Shown here piece after piece: positions 57,774 through 64,000 of a stretch of 64,000 nt of DNA (its first letter is position 1; every line of letters begins with the position of its first letter). Below the pieces are notes generated by a model. It did not search any database. It was not told where the DNA came from and saw only the letters and a list, made by a program, of their open reading frames with translations. Made by a program: the position numbers and the translations under genes. The stretch covers positions 122,746 to 186,745 of the forward strand of contig VYZB01000332.1 in NCBI GenBank assembly GCA_013397455.1, read 5' to 3'. The stretch comes from Crotophaga sulcirostris (Eukaryota > Chordata > Aves > Cuculiformes > Crotophagidae).

Positions 57774-60311
57774 GTAAGTATCAAAAGGCTGGTGGACCCT
57801 AGCAAGCAGAAATTATTGCAGCTATTTTTTGAAGAACACAAATGGGGAGGTGGGAGAAGAGGCAGGAGTTTGCACTTTGTTCGGAAGGTTTATGAATGGA
57901 TTGTTCTGTATTTGGATGCTGAGATTCTGAACCAAAAGCATGAAGTAAAATTCCTATTGGCAGAACTTTCTGTCTGACGGAGATGATGGCAGAGCAGTAG
58001 CCACCTTTTGCTGTTCTCAGAGGCTTTGAAGATGCAATCTCAAAAAAGTAGTCATTTAAGTTCTGTGGGAAATGTACAAAACCATAAATACAACTTTAAA
58101 GGATATTTTCTGCATTTTTGTTTGGCTTAGATACAGAAAAAAATTACAGCTGTAGAAAAAATAACAGCAGGTTTGTGAAGATTTGTTTTCCCAGTTAACA
58201 TTAAGAAAACAATCTTTTTCTGTTACTACTTTATTTGGGCAAAATAGGTGTTTTAAAATATTAATTACCAAGTTTACCAACAACACCAAGCTCTGTGGCT
58301 CGTTCCACGTGCTGGAGGGAAGGGATGCCATCCAGAAGTACCTTGACTGAATGAGACGTGGGCCTGTGCTAACCTCATGTAGTTCAGCAAGGCCAAGTGC
58401 AAAGTACTGCACCTGGGTCAGGGCAATCCCAAGCACAAACACAGGCTGGGTGGAGAATGGATTCAGGGCAGCCCTGAAGAGAAGGACTTGGGGTGCTGCT
58501 GGATGAAAAGTTAGACATGAGACAACAATGTGTGCTCACAGCCCAGAAAGCCAGCTGTGTCCTGGGCTGCATCACAAGAAGGGTGACCAGGAGGGAGAGG
58601 GAGGGGATTCTCCCCATCTACTCTTGTGAGACCTCGCCTGGAGATCTGCATCCAGCTCTGGAGTCCTCAGCGCAGGAAGGACATGGATCTGTTGTTAGAG
58701 CAAGTGCAGAGGAGGCCACAAAGATGATCAGGGGGCTGGAGCACTGCTCATATAAGGACAGGCTGGGAAAATTGGGGTTCAGCCTGGAGAGGAAAAGGTT
58801 CTGGGGAGATTTTATAGCAATTTCCCGTACTTAAAGGGGGTCTGTAGGAAGATTTAGATGAGATATTAGGAATTTTTTCCTATGAGGGTGGTGAGACACT
58901 GGCACAGGTTGCCCAGAGGAGTTATGGATACCCCATCCCTGGAGGCCAGGCTGGATGAGACTTTGAGCAACCTGATCCAGTGGAAGGTGTCCCTCCCCAT
59001 GACAGGGAAGGTGGAACTGGATGATATTTGAGGTCTCTTCTACCCTTAACCATAAAAACATAAGTGAAGAGCCTTCTAACTGACAGTGGCGAGAAAAAAA
59101 TAGACTGTAATTATTAGAAAAAGACATTTTTAGAAACTTAGTTTAAAGTAGAATTAGGCCAGAGAGTTTTCTCAGGTGGTCCCAAGTTCTCTAGGGTTGT
59201 ACAACAACTTCAAGAACCTCAGCACTTCCACACAGGCCATTGTTTCTTGCTGTGTCCAGGTTCTTTCAGTTTGAGAGGAAAATAACATATTTGTCTCCGT
59301 TCATTTTCTCTTTAAAATTGAACAGTCTTCATTCAACACTAAATCATCCTGATGAGTTTATTTTCCCATAGATGTTTCTAGTTTTTCTAGTTCAAATGTG
59401 CCATTCTTTCCCTAAACCAGTGGTCAGAAGAGGCCACACGGGGTTCAATCATTACCTCATTAATGCTTGCTCACAGTGCTGTCTTTACTGTAGAGGATGC
59501 AGCCCTTCCTTCAAGTGCATCCTACTTTTTTTTCAGAAGAAATTAAACAAAGAACCAAACCTGGAGGAGAAGATAAGCATGTGTTCATACACGTCCTTGT
59601 ATGGCCCATGTAGCTCATTTTCAATTGTATTTAAACAGGGTAACATTTCTGCACAAGTGCATCAGCATGTACATAATTAAGTTAATTAAATGTCATGTTC
59701 AGCCTCTTGATCCTTTAATTTACTATTTCAAGATTAATCATACAAACCACATCAAGCATTTTTTTAATCTAAACTTTATTGTTCTCGTTTTCTCTTCTTT
59801 TTCTCTTTAACAAATCTCTGCAGGTTTAATTCCTGTTTGCTGTGGCTGAACAGTTCAGTCCTCAAGGTGTACTGATCTAGAGCCCTACAGGAGTTCCCTG
59901 CTCACTCATCTCCAGGCAAACATATGTGGCATCAGTTCCAAATCTTCCCCTTCTACCAAATAACGAGACTCTTACTCTTGACATTAATCCTGTGACCCAC
60001 ATTTAAAGGTTATTTTGTGTTGTAACAAAACTTTCTGAAAATACTCAAAAACTGACTCTGTCCATTACCTCAGCTGGGCAATTGAGAAGGTTTTGATTCA
60101 AAACTTGAATGAAGGGTTATTTGTGTTCCCCCTTCTGTATTTAAAGGACAACGTGTTCTAAGTTGACTGGGAGAACTTTTGTATCCCAGCACAAGATGTG
60201 ATGACACAGATCAGGATAACTTCCATCATGATTTTCTGAGTAGCCTCCTCAGTTCTGACCTGACAATGCTTGAGATTTCTTTTTCTTAAAAGTTTTCTGT
60301 TGGTTTCGCAG
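57774..60311 (+). other. KMT2C: Intron 31
   Basis: It holds the longest CR1 of the window (58266-59055). The remaining 1.2 kb before exon 32 is unrecognised. Confidence 0.85.
58266..59055 (+). mobile_element. CR1 LINE fragment, sense, about 790 bp, longest in the window
   Basis: It starts ACCAAGTTTACCAACAACAC and ends near TTCTACCCTTAACCAT. It includes the degenerate ORF2 end ([20 protein letters not shown] at 58493 onward) with at least one frameshift. It is in intron 31. Confidence 0.96.
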
Positions 60312-61431
60312 GAATCAGGTCCATCTTTGCCACAGTCACCGATGAAAGAGAGGCCGCCCAAAGCATTCCATCAGTACAGCAACAACATCTCCACTTTGGA
60401 TGTCCACTGCTTGCCTCAGTTGCAGGAAAAAGTTTCTCCGCCTTCATCACCTCCCATCATGTTCCCCCCTGCATTTGAAGCAGCCAAGGTAGAGGCGAAA
60501 CCGGATGAGCTTAAGGTAACGGTGAAGCTAAAACCTAGGTTAAAAGCAATACACAGTAGTCTGGATGACTGTCGGCCTCCGAGTAAGAAGTGGAAAGGAA
60601 TGAAATGGAAAAAGTGGAGCATTCAGATTGTGATTCCCAAAGGATCATTCAAACCTCCATGTGAAGAAGAAATAGATGAGTTTCTTAAAAAACTGGGCAC
60701 GACCCTTAAACCAGATCCTGTGCCTAAAGACTATAGGAAATGTTGCTTCTGTCACGAGGAAGGGGATGGATTGACTGATGGACCAGCAAGGCTTCTTAAC
60801 CTGGATTTAGACCTTTGGGTCCATTTGAACTGTGCTCTTTGGTCTACAGAAGTCTACGAGACACAAGCTGGTGCCTTAATAAACGTGGAACTAGCACTGC
60901 GAAGAGGCTTGCAAATGAAATGCATGTTTTGTCACAAAATGGGTGCCACCAGCGGTTGTCACAGGTTAAGGTGCACCAATATTTATCACTTTACCTGTGC
61001 CATTAAAGCACAATGCATGTTTTTTAAAGACAAGACCATGCTTTGCCCCATGCACAAACCAAAGGGAACTCATGAGCAAGAACTCAGTTACTTTGCAGTC
61101 TTCAGGAGGGTCTACGTTCAGCGGGATGAGGTGCGGCAGATCGCGAGCATCGTTCAGCGAGGAGAACGCGACCACACTTTCCGTGTGGGAAGCCTGATTT
61201 TCCATGCTGTTGGTCAGCTGCTGCCACAGCAGATGCAGGCCTTCCACTCCTCAAAAGCCCTCTTCCCCGTGGGTTATGAGGCCAGCCGGTTGTACTGGAG
61301 CATGAGATACGCAAACAGGCGCTGTCGCTATCTCTGTTCGATTGAGGAGAAGGATGGGCTTCCCCTGTTTGTCATAAAAGTTGTGGAGCAAGGCCACGAG
61401 GACCTGGTCCTTACTGACACAACACCAAAAG
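60312..61431 (+). CDS. KMT2C: KMT2C window exon 32 (1,120 bp): extended PHD, FYRN and start of FYRC
   Basis: The exon is 373 codons plus one base. It opens ESGPSLPQSPMKERPPKAFH, then VKLKPRLKAIH and KKWKGMKWKKWSIQIVIPKG. The extended PHD (C2HC pre-PHD plus PHD) runs from KCCFCHEEGDG to LCPMH and keeps its Cys/His ligands, including WVHLNCALW and YHFTCAIKAQC. ELSYFAVFRRVYVQRDEVRQ follows, then FYRN (HTFRVGSLIFHAVGQLLPQQ onward) and the beginning of FYRC (LPLFVIKVVEQGHEDL). In this family the ePHD binds histone tails and nucleosomes, and the FYR domains form one folded module next to SET. The donor is GTAAAT. Confidence 0.98.
60741..61055 (+). other. KMT2C: Extended PHD finger (C2HC pre-PHD plus PHD), exon 32
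   Basis: The segment starts CCFCHEEGDGLTDGPARLLN and ends KTMLCPMH. Visible ligand motifs are CFC-H, WVHLNC, CMFCHKMGATSGCHRLRC, YHFTC and CPMH. No ligand is lost compared with the family pattern. It lies entirely in one exon. Confidence 0.95.
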
Positions 61432-62366
<935 letters not shown>

Positions 62367-62503
62367 GTGTGTGGGATAAAATCCTGGAGCCCGTTGCTTC
62401 TGTTAGAAAAGAGTCAGAAATGCTCCAGCTGTTTCCCGGCTATTTGAAGGGTGAAGACCTCTTTGGTTTGACAGTCTCTGCGGTGGCCAGGATTGCCGAA
62501 TCG
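62367..62503 (+). CDS. KMT2C: KMT2C window exon 33 (137 bp), rest of FYRC
   Basis: It encodes GVWDKILEPVASVRKESEML, QLFPGYLKGEDLFGLTVSAV and ARIAES. This completes the FYRC module begun in exon 32. The acceptor is TTGTGCAG and the donor the consensus GTGAGT. It ends in phase 0. Confidence 0.98.
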
Positions 62504-63191
62504 GTGAGTCGTCACCACCCCAGCTCTTGCTGGATCCCCCACATTGTTGGATAGCTCATACACACTTGAGAAGGGGAGAAGGAAGGAGTGTGGAGAAGAA
62601 AATAGTTTGTTACAGGCAATTAACATGTAATTATTTGTGAGTATTGTGTCCAGTTCTGGAATCCCAAACATAAGAAGGATACGGAGTTGTTGGAGCGGGT
62701 CCAGAGGAGGCTACAAAGATGATCAGAGGCCTGGAGCACCTCTGCTGTGAGGACAGGCTGAGACAGTTGAGGTCGTTCAGCTTGGAGAAGAGAAGGCTCC
62801 AGGAGGACCTTCTTGCAGCCTTCCAGACCCTGAAAGGGCTCAAGGAAAGCTGGGGAGGGGCTTTTTACAAGTAGCGACAGGACAAGGGGGAGTGGATCTA
62901 AACTGGAAGGGGGAAGATTTAGATTAGACATTAGGAAGAAATTCTTCACAGTGAGGATGGGGAGACACTGGCCCAGGTTGCCCAGAGAAGCTGTGGCTGC
63001 CCCATCCCTGGAGGCATTCACGACCAGGTTGGATGAGGCTTTGAGCAACCTGATCCAGTGGGAGGTGTCCCTGCCCATGGCAGGGGGGTTGGAACTGGGT
63101 GATCTGTGAGGTCCCTTCCAACCCAAACCATTCTGTGATTCTATCTATGAATTATTTGTGGTTTTTTCTCTTTCTGTCTGTTCTTTTGCAG
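62504..63191 (+). other. KMT2C: Intron 33
   Basis: About three quarters of it is the CR1 at 62641-63146. Confidence 0.9.
62641..63146 (+). mobile_element. CR1 LINE fragment, sense, next to exon 34 acceptor
   Basis: It starts GTATTGTGTCCAGTTCTGGA and ends CATTCTGTGATTCTATCTA. It leaves only 45 bp to the acceptor AG at 63191, so its tail borders the branch-point region. It is in intron 33. Confidence 0.96.
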
Positions 63192-63322
63192 CTGCCAGGG
63201 GTTGAGGCCTGCGAGAATTACACTTTCCGCTATGGCCGAAACCCCTTAATGGAACTCCCTCTTGCCATCAACCCCACGGGCTGTGCCCGTGCCGAGCCTA
63301 AAATGAGTACCCATGTCAAGAG
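63192..63322 (+). CDS. KMT2C: KMT2C window exon 34 (131 bp), Win motif
   Basis: It encodes LPGVEACENYTFRYGRNPLM, ELPLAINPTGCARAEPKM and STHVK plus two bases. GCARAE is the WDR5-interacting (Win) motif; its arginine inserts into the WDR5 pocket in KMT2 proteins. The acceptor is TTTTGCAG, with a CR1 ending 45 bp upstream. The donor is GTTTGT. Confidence 0.97.
63279..63296 (+). other. KMT2C: WDR5-binding Win motif GCARAE (exon 34)
   Basis: The codons encode G-C-A-R-A-E in NPTGCARAEPKM. The central Arg anchors WDR5 in KMT2 proteins. Human KMT2C has Ser after the Arg as I recall; the Ala seen here matches the Win motifs of KMT2A and KMT2B and should be functional. Confidence 0.9.
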
Positions 63323-63597
63323 GTTTGTGTTAAGGTATTTTGTTTTAATTTCACATAGTACAGCCCAGGGTTTATAGGCTGCTTTGGGTTATTTGTGCTT
63401 TCGTCTGCTGCTTACAAACCCTGTCGTCTTTGGCTGTGGATGTGCATGCCCAAACCAAGGAGTTGCTTTGTTGTCTCTGCTAGCTGGCTTTCAGTGTCTG
63501 TACGTCTGAGGGGGGCTTGAGCGGGCTTCGTGGCTCTTTTCAGAGAAATCTTCAGTTTTCCTTGTATTCTTTCTCGTTACATGCCCAACTCCTCCAG

Positions 63598-63766
63598 GCC
63601 TCACACCTTGAACAGCACCAGCACATCAAAGTCCTTCCAGAGCACAGTCACGGGAGAACTGAACGCGCCTTACAGTAAGCAGTTCGTCCATTCCAAGTCC
63701 TCTCAGTACCGCAAGATGAAAACTGAATGGAAGTCCAACGTGTATCTAGCGCGCTCTCGTATCCAG
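63598..63766 (+). CDS. KMT2C: KMT2C window exon 35 (169 bp), pre-SET linker and first residues of SET
   Basis: It encodes RPHTLNSTSTSKSFQSTVTG, ELNAPYSKQFVHSKSSQYRK and MKTEWKSNVYLARSRIQ, then a GTCAGT donor in phase 0. The last residues start the SET fold. The cofactor-binding and catalytic residues are in exons beyond the window. The following intron is entered by another CR1 at the window edge. Confidence 0.97.
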
Positions 63767-63875
63767 GTCAGTCCCCCTTGTAGGAAAGGTCTATTTAAAA
63801 AATTTACTTATACTTTCATTTCTATTTTATGTATAGATTTTGTAATTTTACATATTTTATATGAATATATTATAT

Positions 63876-63903
63876 TGTAAATATCACTAGTGTGATATTT
63901 ACA
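63876..63903. repeat. Perfect hairpin, 12-bp arms, 4-base spacer
   Basis: The arms TGTAAATATCAC and GTGATATTTACA are exact reverse complements around TAGT. It lies in AT-rich sequence immediately before a CR1 copy. No family is recognised. Confidence 0.9.
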
Positions 63904-63910
63904 GTGTAGT

Positions 63911-64000
63911 GTGCCCAGGTGGCCAAGAAGGCCAATGGCATCCTGGCCTGCATTAGGAATAGTGTGGCCAGCAGGACCAGAGAAGTTATCGTCCCCCTCT
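63911..64000 (+). mobile_element. CR1 LINE fragment, sense, cut by window end
   Basis: It starts GTGCCCAGGTGGCCAAGAAG and continues with AGGAATAGTGTGGCCAGCAG to the window edge. It is the same subtype as the copies at 17207 and 61720. Confidence 0.93.

Overview
The window is vertebrate nuclear DNA and almost certainly avian. It holds one very large split gene on the + strand. The introns carry many truncated CR1 LINEs of the bird type, whose 3' ends finish in ATTCTATG-like repeats, and no Alu, L1 or B elements. The species cannot be fixed from the sequence.

The gene is KMT2C (MLL3), the histone H3 lysine-4 methyltransferase of the COMPASS-like KMT2C/D complex. I resolved 35 consecutive coding exons between 5205 and 63766. 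All have GT-AG introns and matching phases. Together they give 11,105 nt, which is one uninterrupted frame of about 3,702 codons. The gene is open at both ends. The N-terminal PHD-finger exons lie before base 1, because the first exon here follows the last PHD of the second cluster. Most of the catalytic SET domain and the post-SET lie beyond base 64000. No promoter, start codon, stop codon or poly(A) site of this gene is in the window.

Layout: 1-5204 is intron. 5205-27120 holds ten small exons of the linker after the PHD cluster. 29188-32156 encodes the HMG-box region. 32796-39357 holds two giant exons, one rich in DPYxxPPxTPRP repeats and one with acidic and LXXLL-bearing sequence. 40715-49692 encodes coiled coils, a second glutamine tract, basic nuclear-localisation-like clusters and another LXXLL motif. 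51282-57773 encodes a conserved region with an apparent split zinc-binding site. 60312-63766 encodes the extended PHD finger, FYRN, FYRC, the WDR5-binding Win motif and the start of SET.

The introns contain 17 recognisable CR1 pieces in both orientations, about 10% of the window. They also hold three old MIR/CORE-SINE-like relics, one 203-bp non-autonomous hAT-type element with terminal inverted repeats and a degenerate 8-bp target duplication, and small hairpins and simple repeats. I saw no second gene, RNA gene or CRISPR array. I found no credible undescribed biological system. The most useful leads are inverted CR1 pairs flanking frame-neutral exons, tandem NAGNAG acceptors, a CR1 lying against a splice acceptor, and the split zinc-finger-like motif.
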